This document shows, one piece after another, positions 1 through 7,955 of a stretch of DNA of 64,000 nucleotides; position 1 is the first letter of the stretch; every line of letters begins with the position of its first letter. A program made the position numbers and the translations under genes. The notes beneath the pieces were generated by a model. The model had not been told where the DNA came from and did not search any database. It worked only from the letters and a program-made list of their open reading frames with translations. Source of the DNA: Nakamurella alba (GTDB lineage Bacteria > Actinomycetota > Actinomycetes > Mycobacteriales > Nakamurellaceae); contig NZ_WLYK01000009.1 of assembly GCF_009707545.1 (NCBI RefSeq), positions 310,001-374,000 on the forward strand. The letters are read 5' to 3'.

Positions 1-83
1 CGGCCGATTTCGAGCGCCAACAGGCCAGGGTCCGCGCCATGGAGGAGTCGGGATGGGGCCGGGCCGACTCAGGTGGCACATAG
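1..83 (+). CDS. C-terminal tail of an unidentified protein (partial)
   Basis: The third forward frame is open from the window edge and ends at a TAG at 81-83. The 26 visible residues (ADFERQQARVRAMEESGWGR, then a short Gly/Ser tail) have the charged, helical look of a real C-terminus. Too little is visible to name a family. It could also be a chance open stretch, since high GC makes these common. Confidence 0.4.
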   Translation, partial: ADFERQQARVRAMEESGWGRADSGGT

Positions 84-337
84 GGATCGGGGACCGCAAC
101 CATCGGTGGCCGGGGGGGAACGGTCCCGGATGTCCCGGCCGGCGTCGTGGGACAGGCAGCTGATCCGGTCCGACGGCGGTCGGCCTGTCCCCGGCGTCAC
201 TGGCCGCGGCTACCGCGGTAGTGGTGTCGCGGTGTCCCAGCTCCGTGGTCTCACGCTTGTGGGCCGTGTGCGGTCTGGTCCTCCGCAGCCGCGACGCGGG
301 CCGGCTTCCTGCACCACCGGCTTCCAGGAACGCCGAA
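84..337. other. Intergenic, no gene seen
   Basis: I see no convincing gene here. The open frames crossing it on both strands have arginine/proline-rich shadow composition. It lies between the partial upstream gene and the hairpin that ends the DUF3040 transcript. Confidence 0.4.
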
Positions 338-369
338 ACCGGGCCGTCGCGGCAATGCGACGGCCCGGT
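338..369 (-). terminator. Hairpin terminator behind the DUF3040 gene
   Basis: A perfect 13-bp inverted repeat (accgggccgtcgc / gcgacggcccggt, 6-base loop) starts 22 bases past the DUF3040 stop codon on the minus strand. There is no clear U-tract, as is usual for high-GC actinobacteria. Confidence 0.6.
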
Positions 370-390
370 GGCGTGGTGCGAGAAGTGGTG

Positions 391-774
391 TCAGCCCTGC
401 TCGTCGAACCGGCGTCGGAAGCGTTCTTCCATGCGGTCGGACAGGGTGTTGCTGCCGGCGGCCTTGGTGTTCTCCGGCGAGCGGGTCGCCGCACGACCAC
501 CGCCGGGCTGCCCGAAGACGAAGAGGCCGACGGATCCGACCATCACCAGGAACCCGACGACGCTGACGATCACGCCGAGCGCGAGCAGGGACTGGGAGGC
601 GATCACGCCGACGACCAGCATCACCAACCCGAGGAGGAAGGCTAGTCCGGCCAGTATCGGTCGACGGCGTCGGAGCCGTGTCACGTTGACGCTGGTCGCG
701 AACTTCGGGTCGTCCTGATAGAGGGCGCGTTCGATTTCATCGAGCATTCTCTGCTCGTGCTCGGAGAGCGGCAT
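391..774 (-). CDS. DUF3040 small membrane protein
   Basis: A 127-residue protein beginning MPLSEHEQRMLDEIERALY, the conserved opening of actinobacterial DUF3040 proteins. Two hydrophobic segments follow a basic stretch at about residues 38-58 and 63-87, so it is an inner-membrane hairpin with a charged cytoplasmic tail. The function of the family is unknown. A GGAGGAG ribosome site sits 5-6 bases before the ATG. It is monocistronic, with the 13-bp hairpin behind it. DUF3040 genes are often close to dinB in actinobacteria, as here. Confidence 0.9.
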   Translation of the reverse strand: MPLSEHEQRMLDEIERALYQDDPKFATSVNVTRLRRRRPILAGLAFLLGLVMLVVGVIASQSLLALGVIVSVVGFLVMVGSVGLFVFGQPGGGRAATRSPENTKAAGSNTLSDRMEERFRRRFDEQG

Positions 775-1126
775 GGGAACTCCTCCGGCACCGGACCATT
801 GCGGGAGCGGTCAGTGGGTGGGACGTCGATCGACGCCCTCCCATCAGGATACGAGTCGGAAGCTGCGGATTCCACCTGACCGGCAATTCTTCCGATTCTC
901 ACATCACGGCGACGTGCCGTTCCGGGGTCCGGGTGCTGTCCGGACGGCATGCCACGCGCAATTCAGACGTTCCCGGACCCATCTCGGGCCAACCACGTCC
1001 ACCTACGGATGTTGCAAATTGCAGGACCGGTCGCCCCGATCTGCTGAGAGTGCAGTCGTGGATCCGGGCCGACTCCGCCGATCGGTGCCGTCGGCTCGGT
1101 CCTCGCTCCACGTGACTGTCCCCGGT
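775..1126. other. Intergenic between DUF3040 and dinB
   Basis: 352 bases without a gene. It must hold the DUF3040 promoter and the 3' end of the dinB transcript. I find no strong hairpin, LexA box or small ORF with a ribosome site. Confidence 0.4.
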
Positions 1127-2365
1127 TCACTCCTCGTGCTGCGGCAGCAGCGAGGCACGACGCACGGCCGCGGAGCCGAACCGCGCGCTCACCCGGTCCA
1201 GCACCCCTTCGGCCTCTCGCCAGCCGGGTTTCTCTGTCTCCTCGCCGAGGGTCAGCTGTTCGGTCGCCTCCCCCGCCGGGACCAGCCCCTCCAACCGGAC
1301 CCCCACCAGCCGGATCTTCCGACCGATCAGATTGATCCGGTCGAGCAGGGCGAGCGCGGTCGCGTGCACGGTGCCGGACAGGTCGGTCGGTGCGGGCAGG
1401 GTGATCGACCGGCTGAGCGTGGTGAAGTCGGCGTACCGGACCTTGATCGCCACCGTGCGGCCGCGCATGCCCGCGGCCCGCGCCCGCCGGGCGGTCTTCT
1501 CGGCGAGCTCGAGCAGGGTGAGGTCGATCCGGCGACGGTCGCCGAGGTCGGTCTCGAAGGTGGTCTCGGCACCGATCGAGGCCTCGACGTGTTCGGTGGA
1601 CACGGAGCGGTCGTCGAGTCCGTTGGCCAGGTCGTGCAGCTTCGCACCGATCGCCGGGCCGATGGCCCGCATGAGTGCGGCCCGGTCGGTGCGGGCGATC
1701 TCGCCGACGGTGGTGAACCCGAGGGATTCGAGCGAGGTGGCGGTCCGTGGGCCGACGCCCCACAACGCCCGCACCGGCAGCGGGTCGAGCAGCGGTCGCA
1801 CGTCCGCCGGCGGCACGACGAGCAGCCCGTCCGGCTTGGCCAGCCCGGAGGCGAGCTTGGCCATGAACTTGCTCGCCGCCAGACCGACCGTCGCGGTCAG
1901 TCCGAGATCGTTCCGGATGCGTTCGCGGAGCCGGCGGGCGATGTGCACCGGCCGTCCCGCCGACCGGCGCGCCCCCGACACGTCCAGGAACGCCTCGTCC
2001 ACGGAGAGCGGCTCGACCAGCGGGGTGACGTCACCGAAGATCGCCATCACCTGCTCGGACACCTCGCGGTAGCGGCGGTGGTCCGGCGGCACGATCTCCA
2101 GTCCGGGGCACAGCATCCGGGCGCGACCGGTCGGCATCCCGGACCGGATCCCGGACCGCCGGGCCTCGTAGGTCGCCGACAGCACCACCCCACGCGCCCC
2201 GACCCCGGCGACCATCATCGGGCGCCCGGCCAGCTCCGGGTGACGCAGTAGCTCGACCGAGGCGAAGAACGCGTCCATGTCGACGTGCAGCACCCCGCAC
2301 GCCGAGTCGTCGACCGACTCCGGATCACGGGTGACGTACCGGCGGTGCTCCGCCCGGTGGGCCAT
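1127..2365 (-). CDS. dinB: DNA polymerase IV (Y-family, DinB)
   Basis: Error-prone translesion polymerase of the Y family, 412 residues. The catalytic palm signature HVDMDAFFASVE lies near residues 27-38, followed by steric-gate and finger motifs (GVVLSATYEARRSGIRSGMP). The second acidic motif SVDEAFLDVSG follows, then helix-hairpin-helix and little-finger regions. It lacks the terminal QLSLF-type clamp motif in perfect form but carries EQLTLGEE near the end, a likely beta-clamp contact. It starts 8 bases after the methyltransferase stop, so the two form an operon. No LexA box is visible upstream of the pair. Confidence 0.97.
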   Translation of the reverse strand: MAHRAEHRRYVTRDPESVDDSACGVLHVDMDAFFASVELLRHPELAGRPMMVAGVGARGVVLSATYEARRSGIRSGMPTGRARMLCPGLEIVPPDHRRYREVSEQVMAIFGDVTPLVEPLSVDEAFLDVSGARRSAGRPVHIARRLRERIRNDLGLTATVGLAASKFMAKLASGLAKPDGLLVVPPADVRPLLDPLPVRALWGVGPRTATSLESLGFTTVGEIARTDRAALMRAIGPAIGAKLHDLANGLDDRSVSTEHVEASIGAETTFETDLGDRRRIDLTLLELAEKTARRARAAGMRGRTVAIKVRYADFTTLSRSITLPAPTDLSGTVHATALALLDRINLIGRKIRLVGVRLEGLVPAGEATEQLTLGEETEKPGWREAEGVLDRVSARFGSAAVRRASLLPQHEE

Positions 2366-2373
2366 CGAGGACG

Positions 2374-3111
2374 TCAGTCCGCGGGCCGGCGCCCGACGGC
2401 GTGCAGCTCAGGTGCGAGCTCCTTGAACACCGGGTGTGCGGCGAGCACGCGCTCGAGATCCGCAGTGGCGGAGTCGTCGGCCGGCCACTGCCGGGGTGCG
2501 GTGGTGCCGCCGGCGGCGAGCAGCCCGGCGACCGCACCGGATCCGGTCACCGACTCGACCACCAGCCCGGCCCCGGTGAGCAGGGCGCGCAACGACTCCT
2601 CGTCGAACCGGCGGCGCAGCGGATCCCCGGCCCCCCACCGTCCGTCGCTGTCCTGCAGGATCGCGGCGGCCTCGGCCGGACGGCCGGCCCGGGCCTGGGC
2701 GACCACCGCGGCACCCCGACCGGCGGTCAGCACGGAGAGCACCCCGCCTGGAACCAGCGCCTGGGCGACCGCACCGACGACCGCGGCGGGATCGTCGATC
2801 TCCTCGAGCAACTGATGGCAGAGCACCAGGTCCGCCGATCCGGGGGCGACGGTGCCGGCGACACCCTCGGCGTCGGCCTGCACGGCGACGACGGACTCCG
2901 CGACGCCCGCGTCGGCGGCCCGGCGCCGGAGGATCGCCAGGGCATCGATCGACGCATCGAGCACGGTGACCGTGCACCCGGCCAGGGCAAGCGGTACGGC
3001 GCGGGTGCCGCTGCCGCCGCCGACGTCGAGCACCCGGGCCCCGGACAGCCCGCCGAGCAGGTCACCGAGCGCGGCGGTGACCGGATCCACGGGGGCACCG
3101 ATGCGGGTCAT
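2374..3111 (-). CDS. Class I SAM-dependent methyltransferase
   Basis: A 245-residue Rossmann-fold methyltransferase. The SAM-binding motif I (VLDVGGGSGTRAVPLA) lies at about residues 31-46, motif II ends in the acidic VLDAS, and motif IV is ADLVLCHQLLEEIDDP. The C-terminal half is lineage-specific, so the methyl acceptor is unknown. It is the promoter-proximal gene of the dinB operon. Methyltransferase-dinB pairs are common in actinobacteria, but no biochemical link is established. Confidence 0.85.
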   Translation of the reverse strand: MTRIGAPVDPVTAALGDLLGGLSGARVLDVGGGSGTRAVPLALAGCTVTVLDASIDALAILRRRAADAGVAESVVAVQADAEGVAGTVAPGSADLVLCHQLLEEIDDPAAVVGAVAQALVPGGVLSVLTAGRGAAVVAQARAGRPAEAAAILQDSDGRWGAGDPLRRRFDEESLRALLTGAGLVVESVTGSGAVAGLLAAGGTTAPRQWPADDSATADLERVLAAHPVFKELAPELHAVGRRPAD

Positions 3112-3283
3112 CCGGCCGTCTCCTTCTGCGCGTCACGATTTCGTCCCCGGGACCGCACCGAGCGGCCCGGCCACCCGCGTCCCCGGGCCCCGCCAGCGTA
3201 TCGGTGCGTGCCGACGCGCCGCCGGGATCCCGGTGCGCCCGGCGCGGTGCCGGCCGTACACCTTCGACCGGTACGGTGACGCG

Positions 3284-4132
3284 GTGCTGGTCGCCTCTGT
3301 GCTCAGTCTGAAGGGCGGGGTCGGCAAGACCACCGTGACCCTCGGCCTCGTCTCCGCCGCGATCCATCGCGGGATGTCCACCGTGCTGGTCGACCTCGAT
3401 CCGCAGACGAACTCGACGCTCACCGTCGACGTCCCGCCGGGCGGGACCGCCGCCGGCGGACCCGGTGTCGCCGGGGTGCTCGACGATCCGCGGCGCGGCG
3501 TGGTTGCCGACGCTCTGCGTCCCTCGCCCTGGTCCGACCTGCTGCGGGTACTGCCCGGCAGCGAGGACACCGAGCGGCACAACCATCCCGACCCCGGCGC
3601 CAAGAAACTCGCCCGGTTGCAGACCGCGCTCGAGAAGCTCGATCCGGCGCCGGAACTCGTCCTGATCGACTGCCCACCGTCGCTGGGCCAGCTGACCCGC
3701 AGCTCGCTCTGGGCCGCCGACCGGGCCGTGCTGGTCACCGAGCCGTCGCTGTACGCGGTGACCGGCGTGCAGCGGGCACTCGAGGCGGTACAGCAGGAAC
3801 GGACCTCCCGCGGCCACCTGCAGCCGCTCGGCGTGGTGGTCAACCGGGTGCGACCACGGGTGTCGGAGCACGAGTTCCGGCTCGCGGAGCTGCGGGACCT
3901 GTTCGGACCGCTCATCCTCTCCCCGACGCTGCCCGACCGGACCGCCATCCAGCAGGCCGAGGGCGCCGGCACCCCGATCCACAAGTGGCCGTCGGCCGGG
4001 GCGAAGGAGGTCGCCGGCATGTTCGACCAACTACTCGACCGGCTGCTGCGTTCCGGCCGCACCGGCGCAGCCCGGTCCGGGTCGGGCCGGGGCGGATCGG
4101 GCCGGGGCGGATCGGGACGCGGGTCACGCTGA
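3284..4132 (+). CDS. Orphan ParA/MinD-family ATPase
   Basis: A P-loop ATPase of the ParA type, 282 residues from the chosen GTG at 3284. The deviant Walker A box KGGVGKTT is at residues 10-17, the Walker A' region is VLVDLDPQTNST and Walker B is LVLIDCPPSLG. The open frame extends far upstream, but there it has shadow composition, and the ATPase fold should begin a few residues before the P-loop. No ParB or centromere-like repeat is nearby, so a chromosomal partition role is unlikely. The C-terminus is an odd Gly/Arg/Ser tail with three SGRGG/SGRGS repeats. It is convergent with, and overlaps by 9 bases, the HEPN gene. Confidence 0.88.
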   Translation: MLVASVLSLKGGVGKTTVTLGLVSAAIHRGMSTVLVDLDPQTNSTLTVDVPPGGTAAGGPGVAGVLDDPRRGVVADALRPSPWSDLLRVLPGSEDTERHNHPDPGAKKLARLQTALEKLDPAPELVLIDCPPSLGQLTRSSLWAADRAVLVTEPSLYAVTGVQRALEAVQQERTSRGHLQPLGVVVNRVRPRVSEHEFRLAELRDLFGPLILSPTLPDRTAIQQAEGAGTPIHKWPSAGAKEVAGMFDQLLDRLLRSGRTGAARSGSGRGGSGRGGSGRGSR

Positions 4133-4513
4133 CCTGCTGGCTGCCCGCCCCACCTTCTGCTCGATCAGCTCGACGAACTCCGCCGCCTGTCGCAGCATGT
4201 CATCGGCCTCGCGCGCCGAGATGAGCCGGGAGATCCCGGCCTCGGCCGCCTGCCGCTTCGCCGAACCGGCCGCGAAGAAGGCGGCCCACTCACCCAGCTC
4301 GGGAGCCAGTCGGGCCAACAGGTCCCAGGCGCTGGCCCGCCGACCGCGGCCGGGCTGCGCCCGGGTGGACAGCACCGCCGCGGCCGCCCGGAGAGCAGCG
4401 AGGTGTGCCGCGGCGTAGCGCTCCGCGACGTCCTGCGCGGCGACGGCGCGGCCGAGCCCGCGTCCCGCGTCGGCCAGCAGATCCCGGGTGGCCTGGGGCA
4501 CCGGTCCGGACAT
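4124..4513 (-). CDS. SAV_6107-family HEPN-domain protein
   Basis: A 129-residue, almost all-helical protein. The block DVAERYAAAHLAALRAAAAV followed by ELGEWAAFFAAGSA matches the actinobacterial SAV_6107 HEPN family from memory. HEPN proteins are often RNases or nucleotide-binding partners, but the usual Rx4-6H catalytic motif is not obvious here. The ATG at 4513 is chosen because it has an aaggtggagg ribosome site and gives the family's usual length. The frame stays open upstream to an ATG at 4915, so a longer fused product is possible. A perfect LexA box lies upstream at 5057-5072. The 3' end overlaps the ParA gene by 9 bases. Confidence 0.8.
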   Translation of the reverse strand: MSGPVPQATRDLLADAGRGLGRAVAAQDVAERYAAAHLAALRAAAAVLSTRAQPGRGRRASAWDLLARLAPELGEWAAFFAAGSAKRQAAEAGISRLISAREADDMLRQAAEFVELIEQKVGRAASRSA

Positions 4514-4915
4514 GACTCCTCCACCTTCCGCAAGTGATGCACCGATCGGCCCGGCACCCGCCGGCACCGCACGAAGTCCATCGGCGCCCGTCCGGCCGGA
4601 CCGCCCGCGCCGGGGTGTGGTCACGCCGCCGGCCCGTGGCGCCGGGCGCGCCCGCGACGGGCCCCGGCGCGGGCGACCGGCGGTCCGGCCGCCCGGCGGA
4701 CCCGGCGGTGCCGTGGGCACGGTCGGGGTCGGTCCCGCGGCACCGGCCGGGTCCGGGGTGCTGTCCGCCTCGACCCGGAAGAGCGCGGTGGCCGCAGCGG
4801 ACGGGCCGACCGGGTCGGCGGACTGCGCGCGGCCGGGCATCGATCGGTCACCCCGCCCACGGACACCGACCGGCACGGCCACCAGGGACCGGTCGAACAG
4901 CGCGATGGTGCTCAT
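4514..4915 (-). CDS. Possible N-terminal extension or leader reading frame of the HEPN gene
   Basis: The HEPN frame is open, without a stop, from an ATG at 4915 preceded by gggaggaggacggc, a strong ribosome site. The first 50 residues (MSTIALFDRSLVAVPVGVRG onward) look protein-like. The rest is Pro/Gly/Arg-rich and low in complexity. Either the HEPN protein has a 134-residue disordered N-terminus or this frame is fortuitous. No family is recognised. Confidence 0.35.
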
Positions 4916-4992
4916 GCCGTCCTCCTCCCGGTCGCCCCGGTGCCCACCCGTACCGAAGGATCGATCGCCCGCCCGACTGCCTGCTGTGTCAT
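4912..4992 (-). CDS. Possible 26-residue leader ORF below a LexA box
   Basis: A small frame, MTQQAVGRAIDPSVRVGTGA plus six residues. It starts 5 bases after a gtggggagaggg ribosome site, and its TGA overlaps the ATG at 4915 (ATGA). This arrangement would couple its translation to the longer HEPN frame. It sits about 65 bases downstream of the LexA box on the minus strand. No homology is recognised and it may not be expressed. Confidence 0.3.
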   Translation of the reverse strand: MTQQAVGRAIDPSVRVGTGATGRRTA

Positions 4993-5056
4993 CGCCCTCT
5001 CCCCACTGCGCCGTCCGGCCGCTCCTGGACCGGTCGTTTTCGAACACCTGACCACT

Positions 5057-5072
5057 TCGAACCTCTGTTCGA
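5057..5072 (-). promoter_or_regulatory. LexA (SOS) box, perfect palindrome
   Basis: TCGAAC-CTCT-GTTCGA is an exact match to the actinobacterial LexA operator (TCGAAC-N4-GTTCGA). It lies in the divergent region between the HEPN locus (minus) and the GNAT gene (plus). On the minus strand it is 142 bases before the ATG at 4915. On the plus strand it is 167 bases before the GNAT start. The site is palindromic, so which gene it controls is inference. Confidence 0.8.
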
Positions 5073-5238
5073 TCACAGTAGCGTGGACCACCGACAATCG
5101 CACCCACCAGTGCGGATCGGGTCGATCGGGCCGGGCCCGGACCGGGCACCCGCGACGCACGTCGCACGGGAACGGCATTCCGTGGTGGGATGGGTGGATG
5201 CGGTTACGCCAGCCTTCAGCCCGTCCCGGGACGGCCGG

Positions 5239-5796
5239 GTGACGGCCGTGCCGGTCCCCGTGGTGGACCTCTGCCCGGAGGACTTCCGGCGCCGGCTGCC
5301 CGAACTCGTGGCCCTGTACGCAGCGGCGATGCGGTACCCGGAAGGCATCGTCGAGGGTCGGGTCCCGCTGTGGGACGACCACAGCCGGCGGGCCGGGTTC
5401 GCCTGCCGGATCGCACTGGATCCCGACGGGCGGATCAGCGGACTCGCCTACGGCTACACCGGCCGGCCCGGCCAGTGGTGGTACTCGGAGGTCAGCCGCG
5501 GACTGGGACCCCATGCCGCGGCCTGGATGTCGGACTTCTTCGAGCTCACCGAACTGCACGTCCGGCCCGACCGGCAGGGCGCCGGCCTGGGCCAGGCACT
5601 GCTCACCGACCTGTTGAGCGACCGGCGCGAGCGCACCGTGCTGCTGTCGACACCGGAGGGCACCAACCGCGCCTGGCGGCTCTACCGCCGGATGGACTTC
5701 GTCGACGTGCTGCGCGACTACCGGTTCACCGGGGACCCGCGTCCGTTCGGCGTGCTCGGCCGGCCACTACCGCTTCCGCCGGCCCAACCCGCCTGA
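5239..5796 (+). CDS. GNAT-family N-acetyltransferase
   Basis: A 185-residue acetyltransferase. The acetyl-CoA-binding motif A is clear in LHVRPDRQGAGLGQALLTDL, with the Q/RxxGxG/A loop RQGAGLG. Motif B follows as VLLSTPEGTNRAWRLYRRMD. The N-terminal region contains YAAAMRYPEGIVEGR. The substrate is unknown. The GTG at 5239 is chosen to give the usual short lead (VTAVPVPVVDL). GTGs at 5182 and 5248 are alternatives. Divergent from the HEPN locus with the LexA box between them. Confidence 0.85.
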   Translation: MTAVPVPVVDLCPEDFRRRLPELVALYAAAMRYPEGIVEGRVPLWDDHSRRAGFACRIALDPDGRISGLAYGYTGRPGQWWYSEVSRGLGPHAAAWMSDFFELTELHVRPDRQGAGLGQALLTDLLSDRRERTVLLSTPEGTNRAWRLYRRMDFVDVLRDYRFTGDPRPFGVLGRPLPLPPAQPA

Positions 5797-5812
5797 GCCG
5801 GGGCGAGTCCCG

Positions 5813-5842
5813 GAAGTGCCGGTCCCGGGACGGAGGCACTTC
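5813..5842. terminator. Possible bidirectional hairpin between GNAT and DUF885 genes
   Basis: An 8-bp inverted repeat (gaagtgcc / ggcacttc) encloses an inner tcccggga palindrome. It sits in the 79-base gap between two converging genes, where a shared terminator is expected. Confidence 0.4.
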
Positions 5843-5875
5843 ATCGGCCCGCCGGTCCCCGCCGTCCCGGACCGG

Positions 5876-7573
5876 TCAGATCCGGGCGAGCAGCTTCTCC
5901 AACGGCGCGAGGCCCATCCCGCCGAGCGCGAGGGCCTCGGTGTGGAAGTGCTTGAGGTCGAACGCGGCACCGTGCCGCCGCTCCGCATCGGCCCGCCCGG
6001 CGCGCCACACCCGCTCGCCGACCTTGTACGCGGGTGCCTGGCCCGGCCAGCCCAGGTAGCGGTCGATCTCGTCGCGGGCGTAGCCCGGCTCGGTCAGCGT
6101 GCGGGTCAGCAGGAACTCCAGGCCCAGTTCCGGGGTCCACCGCTCCCCCTCGTGGAAGCCGGTGCCGGCCGGGATCTCCAGCTCCAGGTGCATGCCGATG
6201 TCGATGACCACCCGCGCGGACCGGAACAGCTGAGAGTCCAGCAGCCCCAACAGGTCTCCGTCGTCGTCCAGGTAGCCGAGCTCGCGCACGAGCCGCTCCG
6301 CGTACAGCGCCCAGCCCTCGGCGTGCCCGGAGGTCATGGCGAACAACCGCTGGAAGTCGTTGAGCCGGTCCCGGCGGACCACCGCGGTCGCGATCTGCAG
6401 GTGATGCCCGGGCACGCCCTCGTGGTAGACGGTGGTGGTCTCCCGCCAGGTGCCGAAGGTGTCCTTGCCCGGCTCGACCGACCACCACATGGTGCCCGGA
6501 CGGGTCAGGTCGTCACTCGGCCCGGTGTAGTAGGCCCCGGACACGCCACCGGACGGTGCGATGCGGCAGGCGAGTTCCCGGATGGGCGCGTCGATCTCGA
6601 AGTGTGAGCGGCCCAGTTCGGCGACAGCCCGGTCGGACATGTCCTGCATCCAGGCCTGCAGGTTGTCGACGCCGTGCAGCAGGTAGCGCTCGTCCCGGTC
6701 CAGCTGCGCGGCGGCGCCGGCCGGTCCGGCGCCGGGCGCGATACGCTCGGCGACCTCGTGCATCTCGCGTTCGACGGACAGGAACTCCTCCCACCCCCAG
6801 GCGTAGGTCTCGGCGAGATCGACGGCGGCACCGAGGAAGTCGCGGGACTGGACGGCGTACCGGACCTCCCCCACCGCATCCCGGGCAGGCGCGAGCGGCG
6901 CCAGCTCACGGGTCAGGAACTCGCCGAGCTCGCCGTAGGCCGCATCGGCCCGCGCGGCGGCGTCGGACAGAGCCCGGGTGAGCGCCGGGTTCCCGGCGTC
7001 GATCCCGGTGGCCAGGTCCGCGAAATAACCGGTGGCACCGTCCTTGTCGATCCCGGCGTAGGCGGCACACTGCTCCGCGCACTTGACCACCTGGCGCAGC
7101 GCCGACACCTTGCCGGACGCCGCAGCGGCGAGCAACGAGCTGCGGTAGCCGTCCAACGCGGCGGGCACGGCGGCGATCCTGGCCGCCAGCTGCTCCTGCT
7201 GCTCCGGGGTGTCCTTGCCGACCAGGTCGAACACCATCCGGACGTCCTGCAGCGGGGAGGCGATGACGTTCAGCGCGGCGGTGGCCCAACCGGACCCGTA
7301 CTCCTCGATCCGCGCGTCCAGCCGCTCCAGCACCACCTCGCGGGCGACGTCGTCGGAGACCCCGGTGGACTCCGCGGCGACCAGACCGGCCCGGGCCCGG
7401 ACCGCCACGTCGTTCCGCTCGGCCAGGCCGTCCGGCGAGAGGTCGTCGAGCTCGGTCTCGCCGCCCGGGATGCCCAGGTAGGCGGCGGTCATCGGGCTCA
7501 GCGCCGCGAGGTCGGTGACCACCGCGTTCGACAGTGCGGTGATGGGGCTGAGACCGACCGGTGCGCTCGTCAT
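5876..7573 (-). CDS. DUF885 family protein, probable metal-dependent peptidase
   Basis: A 565-residue helical protein of the DUF885 family. The diagnostic HExxxHH-like motif VYHEGVPGHHLQIA lies near residues 380-395 and probably provides zinc ligands. A second conserved block, AEGWALYAERLVRELG, follows at about residue 412. The downstream GLEFLLTRTLTEPGYARDEI block is also typical of the family. No signal peptide, so it is cytoplasmic. The substrate is unknown; relatives are annotated as carboxypeptidase-like. It is not tightly coupled to its neighbours. Confidence 0.9.
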   Translation of the reverse strand: MTSAPVGLSPITALSNAVVTDLAALSPMTAAYLGIPGGETELDDLSPDGLAERNDVAVRARAGLVAAESTGVSDDVAREVVLERLDARIEEYGSGWATAALNVIASPLQDVRMVFDLVGKDTPEQQEQLAARIAAVPAALDGYRSSLLAAAASGKVSALRQVVKCAEQCAAYAGIDKDGATGYFADLATGIDAGNPALTRALSDAAARADAAYGELGEFLTRELAPLAPARDAVGEVRYAVQSRDFLGAAVDLAETYAWGWEEFLSVEREMHEVAERIAPGAGPAGAAAQLDRDERYLLHGVDNLQAWMQDMSDRAVAELGRSHFEIDAPIRELACRIAPSGGVSGAYYTGPSDDLTRPGTMWWSVEPGKDTFGTWRETTTVYHEGVPGHHLQIATAVVRRDRLNDFQRLFAMTSGHAEGWALYAERLVRELGYLDDDGDLLGLLDSQLFRSARVVIDIGMHLELEIPAGTGFHEGERWTPELGLEFLLTRTLTEPGYARDEIDRYLGWPGQAPAYKVGERVWRAGRADAERRHGAAFDLKHFHTEALALGGMGLAPLEKLLARI

Positions 7574-7700
7574 CCGGGGAACGCTACCGCCCGGCCGGCG
7601 GCCGTCCGCACCGCATGGCGCCGCAGCGGCGGGCGGACCACGTCGACGGGCGGACCGGCGCCGGTCCCGGCGGCGCCGATACGTGCAGGTCTGCGACCGG

Positions 7701-7925
7701 TCAGCGCCCGGTCTCGTCCCGGCGCACCTTCCGCCGGGCCAGTGCGTCGACGATCCGGTGGACCAGTCTCATGATCGCGCCCATGGGTGCTCCGTCCTCG
7801 AGGTGCGCACCGGCGGTGCGCTGCCACCAGCGTGCCAGGTCCGGCCCGCCTTGTGCCGGACGACGCCGGCGGAGCCACCTGGGCCCGCCGTCGACCGGGT
7901 GACCGCGGGCAACGGTCGACGTCAT
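7701..7925 (-). CDS. Doubtful small ORF
   Basis: A 74-residue frame in the 380-base gap between the DUF885 gene and the coiled-coil membrane protein. Its C-terminal part (MGAIMRLVHRIVDALARRKV) could form an amphipathic helix. No good ribosome site precedes the first ATG and no family is recognised, so it may be a chance ORF. Confidence 0.2.
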   Translation of the reverse strand: MTSTVARGHPVDGGPRWLRRRRPAQGGPDLARWWQRTAGAHLEDGAPMGAIMRLVHRIVDALARRKVRRDETGR

Positions 7926-7955
7926 CGGGCGGACCGAGAACCATCCGGATCCGGG

